DNA of 64,000 nucleotides, from the NCBI GenBank assembly GCA_958295915.1, contig OY282381.1:1448722-1512721 (forward strand). Reading direction: 5' to 3'. Positions 8,524 through 17,712 of this stretch are shown one piece after another (position 1 is the first letter of the stretch; each line of letters starts with the position of its first letter). The stretch is from an uncultured Caldilineaceae bacterium. Lineage in GTDB: Bacteria > Chloroflexota > Anaerolineae > Caldilineales > Caldilineaceae. The notes beneath the pieces were generated by a model, which did no database searches, was not told the origin of the DNA, and was given only the letters and a program-made list of their open reading frames with translations. A program made the translations under genes and the position numbers.

Positions 8524-9794
8524 GATATGCTCCCTTGCATCGCAGGAAGTTGCAGTTCGGGTAATCGAGAGCAAGCGATGTTTACCCGCTTTTCCATCTC
8601 CTGCGCATTAATCGGGTTGCAACGTTTGCCGGCGTGCAGCAAATCGTTGCGAACGACTCCCAGCTCTGAATAGATCTTCAGGGCCTGACTGATTTGGCCG
8701 ATAGAATGCAGGGTTTTCCCATTGGGAAATTTTGCATCGCCAAAGACGCCCTTATTTTGCGCTCGTTCTTGCAACGCCTGCCCCATGATATGCTCCACCG
8801 CTTGGCGTTCACCCTTATGGGAAAATTTCCGCATCTCCACCTGCGCCATTACCCAACTGATGACCCATTCACGCGCAATGGCGACTGCCTGCACATATTG
8901 CTTACGCTCGAGAAGCCAATCGACCATGCGCCGCTCGTGCGCCAATTGATCCACCTGATCCGTTTTCTGCCGTTCAGACGACATTGCCAGCGGTGCGTAT
9001 GCATCGGTTATGGAGCGGGCAAGAGGGACAAAAGGCCGGGCATGGGCCTGAATGCTTTGGGTTGCATCTAACAACTGGCGCTCCAACTTTGAACTGGCAT
9101 CCATTGCCTCGCCTGGACGGATTAGTCGCAGAGCCCTTGAGACGCTATCCAGGGACCTGGCCGTCAGGGCGAGACGTCTCGCCGGGTCACGTTGGGCCGG
9201 GTCTGCCTGTTGGGCTTGCCAGGTAGGTTTTGCCGCCCGCAGACGGTGGGCCAGGTCGCCGGCATCGCCAAAACGGGTAAAGCGATTGGCAGCGGTCATC
9301 CAATCGAAGAGAGCCACAAAGTCGGTCAGATCGATAACCGGCGCTCGATTTGGCTGTACAGAGGTGTCGCGCGCCTCAAAGTTGCCGTAGAGCACTGCCT
9401 GCAGATCGATATGCTTCACCTCACGCAGGTAGGCTACCGCCAGGATAGAGAGGAATGGCAAGGAACGAAAACCATGGGTAATGTCGAAGATCACCTGCTC
9501 GCGCGCGTCCACTTCATCAACAACCGTTTGAAACAACGACCATAACTCATCCTCATCAGCGCCGTTGGGGATATCGACTGGTTCCAAAGTATCGACGTAA
9601 TCTTCGGCAAGGCGCTGAAAACGCGCCAGATGCATCTCACGGGCTTTTTCTGTCACGAAAACCCTCATGTCTAAGTCGGGATAGAATCTGGCAAGGGCTA
9701 CACCAAAGTAATGCGCGGTGTGTTCCCGGCCATCGGGCATAATGTAGGTGGTGTTATGGGCCTTTGTTGCCCCCAAAAATGTGATCGCTTTCAT
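8520..9794 (-). CDS. csx1: CARF-HEPN ribonuclease, Csx1/Csx2 (TM1812) family
   Basis: A 424-residue two-domain effector. The N-terminal CARF domain shows AITFLGATKAHNT and IFDITHGFRSLPFLS (about residues 96-110). The C-terminal HEPN domain carries the RxxxxH active site as RNDLLH (about residues 382-387). Members of the Csx1/Csm6 group are activated by cyclic oligoadenylate from Cas10 and cleave RNA non-specifically. The start is the ATG with GGAG nine bases upstream. The longer upstream frame is an artefact that reads through csm5. Its ATG overlaps the csm5 stop (ATGA) and its own stop overlaps the next CARF gene, so the two effectors are translationally coupled to the Csm complex. Confidence 0.9.
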   Translation of the reverse strand: MKAITFLGATKAHNTTYIMPDGREHTAHYFGVALARFYPDLDMRVFVTEKAREMHLARFQRLAEDYVDTLEPVDIPNGADEDELWSLFQTVVDEVDAREQVIFDITHGFRSLPFLSILAVAYLREVKHIDLQAVLYGNFEARDTSVQPNRAPVIDLTDFVALFDWMTAANRFTRFGDAGDLAHRLRAAKPTWQAQQADPAQRDPARRLALTARSLDSVSRALRLIRPGEAMDASSKLERQLLDATQSIQAHARPFVPLARSITDAYAPLAMSSERQKTDQVDQLAHERRMVDWLLERKQYVQAVAIAREWVISWVMAQVEMRKFSHKGERQAVEHIMGQALQERAQNKGVFGDAKFPNGKTLHSIGQISQALKIYSELGVVRNDLLHAGKRCNPINAQEMEKRVNIACSRLPELQLPAMQGSIS

Positions 9795-10909
9795 GGCTTT
9801 CGCTCCTTCATCTCTACCAGACACCAGCCCCAGAGCGCAACAGGCTTCTCCGTCGGGCGTCCTTGGTGGTCTTTGCTGATCTGCACAACCACGCGGCGAC
9901 TTTTGGGGAACGGGTCGCCTTGCTGGCGGGGGCCGCGGGCGAGACGGAAGTCGCGCATGATACGCTCCATCAGGGCAGGGTCTGCTTGCAGGTGGGAGCC
10001 GAATGTCTTGCTCTCCCAACCGGTACCCCAGCCCAAGCTGACCAGAAAGCGGCGCGCGCCCGGCCGAGAGCCTGCCACCTGCTGGTAAAATCCGCTAAGC
10101 TGCTCGGCCCCGCGAATAGCTTTAAACCACTCGATCTCCCGGCGAGCAAGCGCCAGGCTGTGGTCCTGGACGGCGCGCGGCAGATCTGTGAGCAGATCTT
10201 TTCCGCGCAAGCGCAGCCCATTGTCGATGGCCCATTGCGAAAACAGGGCCTCGTCGACTTTGAGGGTGAGGGAGAACTTCGTATCCGGCGCGATGGCCTC
10301 CATCTCGATTGGGGCCGCCAGGTCGCCGCGCCGGCTCATCACCCTGGCATTCAGAATCATGAGACGTCCCAGCTCTGCGGGCGCGCTGTCGCTCACCTGG
10401 AGGGCGCGCAGAAAATCACGGTTGGGATCGCGCCCAAAGATATCCTGCTCGTACCTTTGGCCAGCCCACTGTCGTCGGCGGCCGATTTTGCTCATCTCCG
10501 GGCGCATCCTTTGTTGTCGCCAGACGTTCCAGGCCAGGGCTGTGCGCAATGCGCCTTTGAGGCTGCTGCCCGGAAGATAGGGTCGGTCGAATACATCCTT
10601 GATCTGCTCGCGTAGTTGCGCGCCTTTGGCCTGGGAGCGGGGCGTGCCCCGGAGCGCATAGCGGAAGAGGCCGCTATCGGGCTGGAAATCTTGCGGGCGC
10701 AGAAGCTGGGCCGGCGGGGCGCTGGCCAACTGCGCTGCCACCTGCGCGTCCTCCACGTCCTGGGCATCCAGCAGCGCGGTCTCGTTGATGCGCCAGGTGC
10801 GCCCGCCGTGAATTGCATAGTCGTATTCATGGAGCAGCTCTCTGCCGCTCCCGATATGCAGAGGGGTAAGGACGGATACGGTGACATCATAGATGGTATA
10901 CGCAGCCAT
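9791..10909 (-). CDS. csm5: type III-A Csm complex subunit Csm5
   Basis: Csm5 caps the head end of the Csm complex and helps crRNA maturation. The 372-residue RAMP shows the N-terminal strand VSVLTPLHIGSG, the YLPGSSLKGALRTAL motif near residue 115 and the GWGTGWESKT glycine-rich loop near residue 295, all typical of Csm5. ATG is preceded by GGAGG about 8 bases upstream. It follows csm4 by 11 bases and overlaps the CARF-HEPN gene by four bases. Confidence 0.93.
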   Translation of the reverse strand: MAAYTIYDVTVSVLTPLHIGSGRELLHEYDYAIHGGRTWRINETALLDAQDVEDAQVAAQLASAPPAQLLRPQDFQPDSGLFRYALRGTPRSQAKGAQLREQIKDVFDRPYLPGSSLKGALRTALAWNVWRQQRMRPEMSKIGRRRQWAGQRYEQDIFGRDPNRDFLRALQVSDSAPAELGRLMILNARVMSRRGDLAAPIEMEAIAPDTKFSLTLKVDEALFSQWAIDNGLRLRGKDLLTDLPRAVQDHSLALARREIEWFKAIRGAEQLSGFYQQVAGSRPGARRFLVSLGWGTGWESKTFGSHLQADPALMERIMRDFRLARGPRQQGDPFPKSRRVVVQISKDHQGRPTEKPVALWGWCLVEMKERKP

Positions 10910-10920
10910 GGATGGCCCTC

Positions 10921-12129
10921 CTACTCTCTCTTCTCATTTGCCAGGCCCACGGCCAGCGCCAAACCGCTGCGCCATACAGGATGGGGCAGGTCACCGGCGC
11001 TGTCGGGGTACTGTGGACGGAGGTCGACGATGCTGCCGACAACAGCAGAAGGAGAGCAAGCGATCAGGCTGCCTTCAGCCAGGAATGTGATCTGCTTGCG
11101 CCGCTGGTCCGCTCCGTGCAGCGAACGCGCCCAGCCGCCGACCCGAACAAGGTGATAGGCCGCGTGCTTGTGCTCGAGGAACGCGGGAATCTCTGTCTGC
11201 GCGGGCAGATAGCGGCTCAGGAGCCAGGCGAGGCCGCCGGATTCAGGGTCGGGCAGGTCGATCTCTTCCCCATATGTTGGATGAAAGGCGCCATAGCCGG
11301 CGCTGCGTTCACCGCCTATGCCCTCATCGCCCAGCAGCGCCAGACTCTTGCACAGCGCTTGCCTGTAGGACAGACCGCTGCGGTCGTTTACAGGCGCGTT
11401 GGGATTCCGCCAGTGAACGCCGAACCAGAGGCCGCATTCGGAGGCAAAGCGAGTGCGGCCGACGTGGAATATGTTGGCGGCCGAGTTGACGCGGTCCACT
11501 GTGACCCGCGCTGCGCGCTCCTCTGTCCAGTCTGTCCAGATGTCCTGGCGCTTGAGGGCGTGTAGAGAACGTTTGCCGCCCTTGGCGTTCAGGCGCAGCC
11601 TATCCGGCAGCTGGTCTATCTCCTCCTGCAGCAGCCAGAGCGCGCCATCCTGCAACATAACACCTGTTGCCGGCGCCCTGTGGGCTGTGGTCTGTGAACT
11701 GCCTTTCTGGTCACTGCGGTTCGCGTTCGATTGCTCTTCCAGGGCGGGGAGATCGTCTTGCAGGCTTTGCCCGGCCAAGGCCTTGCGCAGCAGCCCTTCG
11801 GAAAAAAAGCGGATGCGCTTCAGGGATTTGTCAAGTGGCGCTCCATCCCGGTCTTCGGGCCTGATACGTTTCAGGTCGACGGGCATGGGGTAGAAGCGCG
11901 CGTTGCTGGCGAAAGGAAAGGCCGACGTGAGCAGAAAGGGAGGGTCGCCGTTCTGAAACGGGCTGATCCAGGCGGCGGGGTCGCCTCCCGCGCGGCCCCA
12001 TATATCGACGAGGGCGGAGAAGAGGGTGTCCGAAGGGATATGGACGCCGGCTTCCTCCAGATTCACCCCTCGGACGCCGACATGCAGTCCCTGGGGAAAG
12101 CGAAGAGAAATGGTTTGCAGTCGCGGCAT
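10921..12129 (-). CDS. csm4: type III-A Csm complex subunit Csm4
   Basis: Csm4 is the Cas5-like subunit that binds the crRNA 5' handle and contacts Cas10. The 402-residue protein begins with a RAMP strand (ISLRFPQGLHVG) followed by IPSDTLFSALVDIWGR, the usual Csm4 start. A GGERSAGYGAF glycine-rich loop appears near residue 263. A long linker around residues 125-160 is rich in Ser, Gln and Ala. AAGGAG stands 7 bases before the ATG. It sits between csm3 and csm5 as in most III-A operons. Confidence 0.92.
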   Translation of the reverse strand: MPRLQTISLRFPQGLHVGVRGVNLEEAGVHIPSDTLFSALVDIWGRAGGDPAAWISPFQNGDPPFLLTSAFPFASNARFYPMPVDLKRIRPEDRDGAPLDKSLKRIRFFSEGLLRKALAGQSLQDDLPALEEQSNANRSDQKGSSQTTAHRAPATGVMLQDGALWLLQEEIDQLPDRLRLNAKGGKRSLHALKRQDIWTDWTEERAARVTVDRVNSAANIFHVGRTRFASECGLWFGVHWRNPNAPVNDRSGLSYRQALCKSLALLGDEGIGGERSAGYGAFHPTYGEEIDLPDPESGGLAWLLSRYLPAQTEIPAFLEHKHAAYHLVRVGGWARSLHGADQRRKQITFLAEGSLIACSPSAVVGSIVDLRPQYPDSAGDLPHPVWRSGLALAVGLANEKRE

Positions 12130-12139
12130 CGCTGGCTCC

Positions 12140-12952
12140 TTATGCGGTCAAGCCGAGCTGTGTACGCACTGTATTCTGAAACGTTTCCAGATCACTGGCC
12201 CATTGGCGCAGCGAGTCAAATTCCCCTACTTCCTCTACTTCCTGTTTCGGCTGCAGATAATCATGGCGAGCCTTGACGACTATATTGTTCAGCTTCACCT
12301 GCCCTGCCCCCCGGCTACCCTGGCCGCCCAGGTAGTCATCTTCGAGAAGTTGCAGACCGGCGATCACGGTTGCCAGACGTCGGATGTCGGCGTGCGGGTC
12401 GCATCCACTGCCATTGTAGACGGTGTAGAGCAGCTCGGCCGGGCCGAATGTCGCCCCGGCCGGCACCCGTTCCATCTGTCGCGGGTTGGCCGCGGAGGTC
12501 ACGCGATCGATCGACACTTCGGTCTTGGTTTCCGTGTAGGGCAGATCGGTGCGATCTTCCAACTTCTTGGCGCTGTCGTCGGTCATGCGCACATCCCGCA
12601 CCACGAGGCGGGTGGGCGTGCCAAAGTCGCGTTCACCGGGCACGCCAAATACCTGGCAGACATCACAGGCGCTGTATTTTGTGTCGGTCTGGCAGGAATG
12701 GATCTTGCCTTGGCCGATGGCCTGATTCTGAACCAGACCACCGTACTTTTCCAAGAGGCTGCGCATCTTGCCTTTGAGGGACGAACCGGGGATATAGGGG
12801 CGATTGGTCAGCGGGTCGCGGATGACGGTTTTGTCCACGCCGCCTATTTCGATACCGGTGTCTGAACCGCCGATATGGAGTCCGGTCTGCGCTGTAATGT
12901 CGAAGGTGATGAAGATGCGACCTTCCAGTTTGATGCTGTTCGTCTCTGCCAT
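12140..12952 (-). CDS. csm3: type III-A Csm complex backbone subunit and target-RNA nuclease Csm3
   Basis: Csm3 is the repeated Cas7 subunit that cleaves target RNA at 6-nt intervals. The catalytic aspartate is present in VIRDPLTNRPYIPG, and SSLKGKMRS follows. A cysteine/histidine-rich stretch (CQTDTKYSACDVC, about residues 88-100) matches the usual Csm3 metal site. GGQGSRGAGQVKL is the C-terminal glycine-rich loop. The ATG used here has GGAG nine bases upstream. A TTG five codons earlier is the only longer alternative. It lies 10 bases before csm4 and about 150 bases after csm2. Confidence 0.95.
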   Translation of the reverse strand: MAETNSIKLEGRIFITFDITAQTGLHIGGSDTGIEIGGVDKTVIRDPLTNRPYIPGSSLKGKMRSLLEKYGGLVQNQAIGQGKIHSCQTDTKYSACDVCQVFGVPGERDFGTPTRLVVRDVRMTDDSAKKLEDRTDLPYTETKTEVSIDRVTSAANPRQMERVPAGATFGPAELLYTVYNGSGCDPHADIRRLATVIAGLQLLEDDYLGGQGSRGAGQVKLNNIVVKARHDYLQPKQEVEEVGEFDSLRQWASDLETFQNTVRTQLGLTA

Positions 12953-13100
12953 AGTTGGTTTCTCCAATTCGGTATTCCCGCCGGTTCAGTGTTTGATGAG
13001 AAATGGACAGGGTGGCGCTCATAGCTCTGCAATAGGCGCTTGCGTGGCGCGCAATGCAACGCTTTGCGGGGCAGCGTATAGCTGTTTCCAGGGGAGCCGC

Positions 13101-13514
13101 TTAGTTGCCGCCATAGGATTTGTGATAGGCGAGGATGGCTTCAAAGAAATCAACGAAACGCTGGAAGTTCCTCTCCTGAGTCTTGCGGTCGGTCGCGTCC
13201 ACGACCAGATCGATCGCTGGGTCGAGAACGCTGGCCAGCTCTTCGACGCCTCTGCCCCGCTCCCGCCGCGCGCGGTAGGCCATTTTGGGTTTGAGCAGGA
13301 TCAGCTTACGCAGGGCTCGGTTCTGGTCGCCCGTTGACAACTGGCCTTGAATTTGGCGCACCTCGCCAAAGAGCGCTCGAATCTGACTTGTCGTCAGATT
13401 CAATCTCTTGAGTTGCGCGCCCAGATCCTCGGCTTCCCTGACCAGCAGCTTTGTGCTGGCAGGGTCGGATTTGGTGATCACGGCCTTCAACTTTGATTCT
13501 GATATCTTTGCCAT
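13101..13514 (-). CDS. csm2: type III-A Csm complex small subunit Csm2
   Basis: Csm2 is the small alpha-helical subunit that lines the target-RNA channel. The 137-residue, largely helical, Arg/Lys-rich protein has the family features: LTTSQIRALFGEVRQIQ in the middle, then KLILLKPKMAYRARR, and FQRFVDFFEAILAYHKSYGG at the C-terminus. AGGAGG is placed correctly before the ATG. Its position directly after cas10 and before csm3 is the standard III-A order and rules out III-B nomenclature for this module. Confidence 0.92.
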   Translation of the reverse strand: MAKISESKLKAVITKSDPASTKLLVREAEDLGAQLKRLNLTTSQIRALFGEVRQIQGQLSTGDQNRALRKLILLKPKMAYRARRERGRGVEELASVLDPAIDLVVDATDRKTQERNFQRFVDFFEAILAYHKSYGGN

Positions 13515-13589
13515 TCCGATTCCTCCTGAAAATGAGACGAATCAAATCCGAGCAGGATTACGAGGATTCATCAGGATATACTTCTGGTT

Positions 13590-16181
13590 CTATTCCTGCC
13601 TGCGCATATACAGATCCGCCCAGCGGGCCGCGACGCCGAGCCACTCCAGCATACGGTAGTCACTGGCGGACAGTTTCTCCTGTATCTTCAGCACATCATC
13701 CACTTTGATGCGGGCGCGCAGGCGCTGCAAGGCATAGGCAGCCCGCCAGGTCCAAGGCCCCAAAATCACCTGCTGCCGACCGTCCCAATCTCTGCCAGCA
13801 TGATCCTGTCGCCACTTCTTTTGCGCGCTTGCATATTGGCTGTGGAGGTTGATGAGCGTGCGCACAAAGGCTCTGGGCGCGGCTGTGTCCTGGTTTTCGC
13901 CGGCGCGCAACGCCACCAGCGTGCGCATCAGACCGTGGGCTGTGTCCAGGTTTGCGGAACGGTCGGGCTCCAGGCCAAAGGTCTGCCAGGGAAGCGATTC
14001 ATCCAGGAATGAGATCGCATCTTTACGCTGCTCGACATCCTTCGCATCCCACCAACGCAGGCTCTTGGCGGCCTTTTCGGCCTTCTCTGCATCCTGGGCC
14101 GCCTGGGCCAGAGGGTATTTGCCCCCTATCAGCGCGATGCCAGCGCTGGCATGGATGCCTGGGTACTCGGCGGCATAGGGGGTCAAGTCGGCGCGAATGT
14201 GGATGGCAAGTTCGGCTATGGCATCCCAGGAGCCGACGAAGAAGAGATCGTCGCCACCGGAATAGATGGTGTAGATACGCTCCCCACGATTCGCCGCTTG
14301 CCGGTTGACCTCTTCAACCACCCGATTGACCCAGCCTTCGAAGTAGAGGGAGATGGCGAAGCTCAGGGCGGCAATGCGGGAGAGCGTGGCGCGTTCCCCG
14401 AAACCGGTCTGGAATAGCTGCCCCAGATTGTCGACGTCCATGCGCAGGATGCCAAGCCGCTTGATCCCCTGGGATTGGTGGGCCAGAACAGAGAACGACT
14501 TGACTGCACCGGCCTGTGGCAGTTCGGCCTTCTCCGCGGGCGTCATGCTGTTGTCGTTGTGTAAGTCTTTCAACTCATTTGCGTGTACGGTCGGCGCGAT
14601 ATTCACCAGAAAACGCCGGCCCAGCGCGACGCGAGCGCGCGGGCGCAGGTGGGACAGACCCTCATCGTCGAGGGAGAGCAGCACTCGACGCCTCGCGTTC
14701 GCGGTACCCGGCGCCGTATCGGAGATATCGATCTGCATGCCCAGGTGGGCCAGGGTGTCGCGCCACGTCCCGGCTGGTCGCTCCGGCTTGAGGAGCTGAC
14801 GCGGGGGTATTTCATCCAGAACAAGGTAGCGGGCATTGCGCAGATCGTCGCCCAAGGTCTCGAAAGCCTGGCAAGGTGGGCATTTTCGCAGCGGTTGCGC
14901 GCCTGGTCGCTCCTCCGTCTTCGTTTGCGGGTGTTCCTGGCCACATACCTGGCATAGTCGGTCTTCGTTGCCGCCGTGGCCGGATGGTGTGAAGAGAGTG
15001 GCCAATTCAGTATCCATCTCGGCGAAGCGTCGCAGTTTTTTCTGGCGCAAGGCCGCGTGCACGTCACCCCATTTGTCGCTTATGGCGGCGCCAAAGAACT
15101 CCTTGCCAGCCACAGGCACTCCGGCCATGGCCATATACAGGTCGCCGCGATGCTGCTGCAGTAAGATACGGCTGATCTCCTGTTGAATCTGGGGCAGCCG
15201 CTGCGCATCGTCAGGCCGAGCCAGCAAAAAGAAGCTGCCGCCGCCGGCATAGATCAGATTGGTGATCGGCAGTTCCAGGTGACGGAGGAGATAGCGGGCC
15301 GCGGCCTCGGTGAGTATCTGCAAATAGAAGGAGCGCCCGCGCAAGGTGGGCGCCGCCCCGCGCGCCGTGATGGTATAGATAAACTCCTGCACACCGCTGA
15401 TATCGCCGCCCACCAGAAGGGCGATGGGTTTGTCAATGGTATCAGGGCGTTTGCGCCAGCGTGTGAGGGTGTGGGCGTCCAGTGTTTGGCGGTTCAGCAC
15501 GGCGGCCAGCGCGGCCGTGGTTCTGCCGTGGTCATAGAGACTGATGTCGGGCAGGTTTTTGTAGTAGGCTGATGGCACGCACCAGAGGTATCTCTGCATC
15601 AGGAGGAGGAGTGACTCCAGATAGGAGCGCAGATCGGGCTCCTGGTTGTGGGCCTCTTTGAGTCGTTCCAGCTGGCGCGCAAACTCCTCCCAGATCTCAG
15701 CGTATGCGCGCCAGACATCCCCCTTTTCTGTTGGCTGCCGGGGAAAGAGGACATCCCGATCCAGGGCCAATGGACGCAGGGGCAGGTAACGCCGTTGCGA
15801 CTCGGGTAGCTTTATCCCGTCGGCCTCCAACACGGAGAAAATGGAGAGAAGCTGCTGCGGATGCTGCACGCGCGGGTTTTCATCCTCGGTTCCATCGTTG
15901 CGCTCAGCCGCGGACAGGATATCGGCCAGGGAGACGATCAGTTGCTCGCGGGTATGGGGGCGATGATGATTGCCCGCCATGTTTTTCACTGGTATTCGCC
16001 AGGGCTCAGGGAGATACTGTTCGGCAAACGTGGCGGTGAGCATGGCATGTTTGTAGCCAAAATCGCCCTTTGCTTCCTGGTCCCAGATGCGATTGCCACT
16101 GACAGCGGCCCGCAGCATAAACTTGCCGATATCATGGAGCAGACCGGCTACGGCGAGTTGGTCGGTTAATTCAACGGTCAT
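13590..16181 (-). CDS. cas10: type III-A Cas10/Csm1 with HD nuclease and GGDD cyclase
   Basis: The signature large subunit, about 863 residues. It has an N-terminal HD domain (LLHDIGKF, near residues 18-24), the GGDISGVQEFIY segment opening the first palm domain, a zinc site with CQVC and CPPC pairs (about 413-440), the DVDNLG strand and the YSGGDDLFFVG cyclase motif (about 643-651, counting from the longest frame). Both ssDNA cleavage and cyclic oligoadenylate synthesis should therefore be possible, the latter feeding the two CARF proteins downstream. The ATG chosen is the fourth codon of the longest frame, because AAGGA is about 8 bases upstream. The earlier ATG is only adjacent to AAGG. 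It is the first gene of the cas operon. Confidence 0.96.
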   Translation of the reverse strand: MTVELTDQLAVAGLLHDIGKFMLRAAVSGNRIWDQEAKGDFGYKHAMLTATFAEQYLPEPWRIPVKNMAGNHHRPHTREQLIVSLADILSAAERNDGTEDENPRVQHPQQLLSIFSVLEADGIKLPESQRRYLPLRPLALDRDVLFPRQPTEKGDVWRAYAEIWEEFARQLERLKEAHNQEPDLRSYLESLLLLMQRYLWCVPSAYYKNLPDISLYDHGRTTAALAAVLNRQTLDAHTLTRWRKRPDTIDKPIALLVGGDISGVQEFIYTITARGAAPTLRGRSFYLQILTEAAARYLLRHLELPITNLIYAGGGSFFLLARPDDAQRLPQIQQEISRILLQQHRGDLYMAMAGVPVAGKEFFGAAISDKWGDVHAALRQKKLRRFAEMDTELATLFTPSGHGGNEDRLCQVCGQEHPQTKTEERPGAQPLRKCPPCQAFETLGDDLRNARYLVLDEIPPRQLLKPERPAGTWRDTLAHLGMQIDISDTAPGTANARRRVLLSLDDEGLSHLRPRARVALGRRFLVNIAPTVHANELKDLHNDNSMTPAEKAELPQAGAVKSFSVLAHQSQGIKRLGILRMDVDNLGQLFQTGFGERATLSRIAALSFAISLYFEGWVNRVVEEVNRQAANRGERIYTIYSGGDDLFFVGSWDAIAELAIHIRADLTPYAAEYPGIHASAGIALIGGKYPLAQAAQDAEKAEKAAKSLRWWDAKDVEQRKDAISFLDESLPWQTFGLEPDRSANLDTAHGLMRTLVALRAGENQDTAAPRAFVRTLINLHSQYASAQKKWRQDHAGRDWDGRQQVILGPWTWRAAYALQRLRARIKVDDVLKIQEKLSASDYRMLEWLGVAARWADLYMRRQE

Positions 16182-16230
16182 TGGCGGCATCCTTGGATCT
16201 TGGAAAACACGCGAAGTGGGGCAGGCTCAG

Positions 16231-16503
16231 TGGCGCGCAATTGTTTAGGGCGCGCCACTGTAGGGCGCGCAATTGTTAGGGCGCGCCACTGTAGGGCGCG
16301 CAATTGTTAGGGCGCGCAATTGTTAGGGCGCGCAATTGTAGGACGCGCCACTGTAGGACGCGCAATTGTAGGACGCGCAATTGTAGGGCACGCAATTGTA
16401 GGGCACACAATTGTTAGGGCGCGCCACTGTAGGGCGCGCAATTGTAGGGCGCGCAATTGTAGGGCACACAATTGTTAGGGCACGCAATTGTAGGGCACGC
16501 AAT
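16231..16503. repeat. tandem array of about 18 units of a 15-16 bp repeat
   Basis: Units such as TAGGGCGCGCAATTGT and TAGGGCGCGCCACTG follow each other without interruption, with variants TAGGACGCG and TAGGGCACAC. They fill the gap between the stop of the PLP-enzyme gene and the start of cas10. The unit is closely related to the dispersed palindrome found elsewhere in the window. No good -35/-10 pair is visible between this block and cas10, so the array either contains the operon promoter or separates it from an upstream one. Confidence 0.95.
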
Positions 16504-17613
16504 TCAACCCTTTATCTCTTCCAGCAGTCGGGCCAACACGATCTCTTCCTCGCCCTCTTCCAGCGTCGTGGGGTTGAGATAAAGGCTGTCGTCCGGGCCA
16601 GGGGCCACGGCCACGGACGGGCTGCCGTCGAGCAGGCTCTGGATGATTTCGTCCCGGCTGTGACCGACGGCGGCGTCGATGTGGATCTGGGCTCTGGGCA
16701 TGGGTTGAGCGGCTTCGCTGGGGAAGGAGCGGTGGGCGCGAATGCCCGCGAGCTGGTTCAGTTCATTGCACCAACCGGCAACGACTTCCTCCATTTGCGA
16801 GAAGCGCGCCTCGTGATCCAGAGCCAGATAGCGCTCGATCGCGGCCAGTAGCCCCAGCATCTCCTCTTTGCCCACTTTCATCGGGCGGCCGATGCTGTGA
16901 TTGGGGCTGCCGTTCAGGGCGCAGGCATCGATGAGCCACTGCTGGCCCAGTACCAATCCGGACGACTGGGGGCCGCGCAGATCTTTGCCGCCGCTGAAGA
17001 TGGCCGCGTCGGCGCCCATTTGGGTAAATTTCCACAGATTCTCCAGCGGCGGAAGCTGGGCCGCGGCATCCACCAGCACGGGTACGCCGCGCGCATGGGC
17101 AATGTCGATCACCTGCTCCAGGGGCAGATCGCCAGGGCCGCCCATCGCGCCCTGGAACCAGATGACGGCGGCGGTGTTCGCGTTGATGGCCGCTTCCAGC
17201 TGCCAGTCGAACGCGCCGTCGGCGTGGCCGATCTCCACCAGTTTGACGCCCACCTGCCGCACTGCATGATCGTAGCCGTTGCGGTGGGATTTGTGGACGA
17301 CCACTTCATCCTTCAGGCCGGTCAGGTCTGGCAGCTGATGGATGGCGGCCATATCTGTGCCGGTGATGCAGGCGGCGATGGCGACAACGATGCCGCCCGC
17401 GGCGCCGGAACTGACGTAGCAGGCCTCATTTTGCGTGAGGAGGGCGATGCGGTTCCCGACCCGCCGCTGAAGTTCCGGCAGATCGACGAAAACCTTGGCG
17501 GCCTCGACCATGGCCTCCACCACTTCCGGCGGCATGAGCGAGCCGCCGAGTCGGGTGAGGGTGGCGTTGGCGTTGATAATGGGGGCTATATCGAGTTCAG
17601 AGTAGGAGGGCAT
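16504..17613 (-). CDS. SelA-fold PLP-dependent enzyme (aminotransferase class V-like / ammonia-lyase-like)
   Basis: A 369-residue fold-type I PLP enzyme. Family marks are NANATLTRLGGSLMPPEV at the start, YVSSGAAGGIVVAIAAC (cofactor phosphate loop) and IFSGGKDLRGPQSSG, whose lysine should bind PLP. The layout matches the SelA/D-glucosaminate-6-phosphate ammonia-lyase group. It is shorter than true selenocysteine synthase (about 450-470 residues) and is not called selA here. The start is the ATG at MPSYSELD, with a weak AGGG upstream. The extra 28 residues of the longest frame look non-coding. It precedes the repeat block upstream of the cas operon on the same strand and follows a redoxin gene by about 100 bases. 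Substrate unknown. Confidence 0.75.
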   Translation of the reverse strand: MPSYSELDIAPIINANATLTRLGGSLMPPEVVEAMVEAAKVFVDLPELQRRVGNRIALLTQNEACYVSSGAAGGIVVAIAACITGTDMAAIHQLPDLTGLKDEVVVHKSHRNGYDHAVRQVGVKLVEIGHADGAFDWQLEAAINANTAAVIWFQGAMGGPGDLPLEQVIDIAHARGVPVLVDAAAQLPPLENLWKFTQMGADAAIFSGGKDLRGPQSSGLVLGQQWLIDACALNGSPNHSIGRPMKVGKEEMLGLLAAIERYLALDHEARFSQMEEVVAGWCNELNQLAGIRAHRSFPSEAAQPMPRAQIHIDAAVGHSRDEIIQSLLDGSPSVAVAPGPDDSLYLNPTTLEEGEEEIVLARLLEEIKG

Positions 17614-17712
17614 GATCGTGGACCCTGTCTTTTGGTGAAAGGAAGGGTAAAGTGGGCAGCGCATGCAGTGTATCTGATGAGGTTCAATACACAACACGCG
17701 CTACGAAATTCT

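Noticed and set aside
16504..17613. Possible selenocysteine synthase (selA), which would support the selenoprotein
   Set aside because: The fold group is right, but the protein is about 100 residues too short and resembles ammonia-lyase-type relatives more than SelA.
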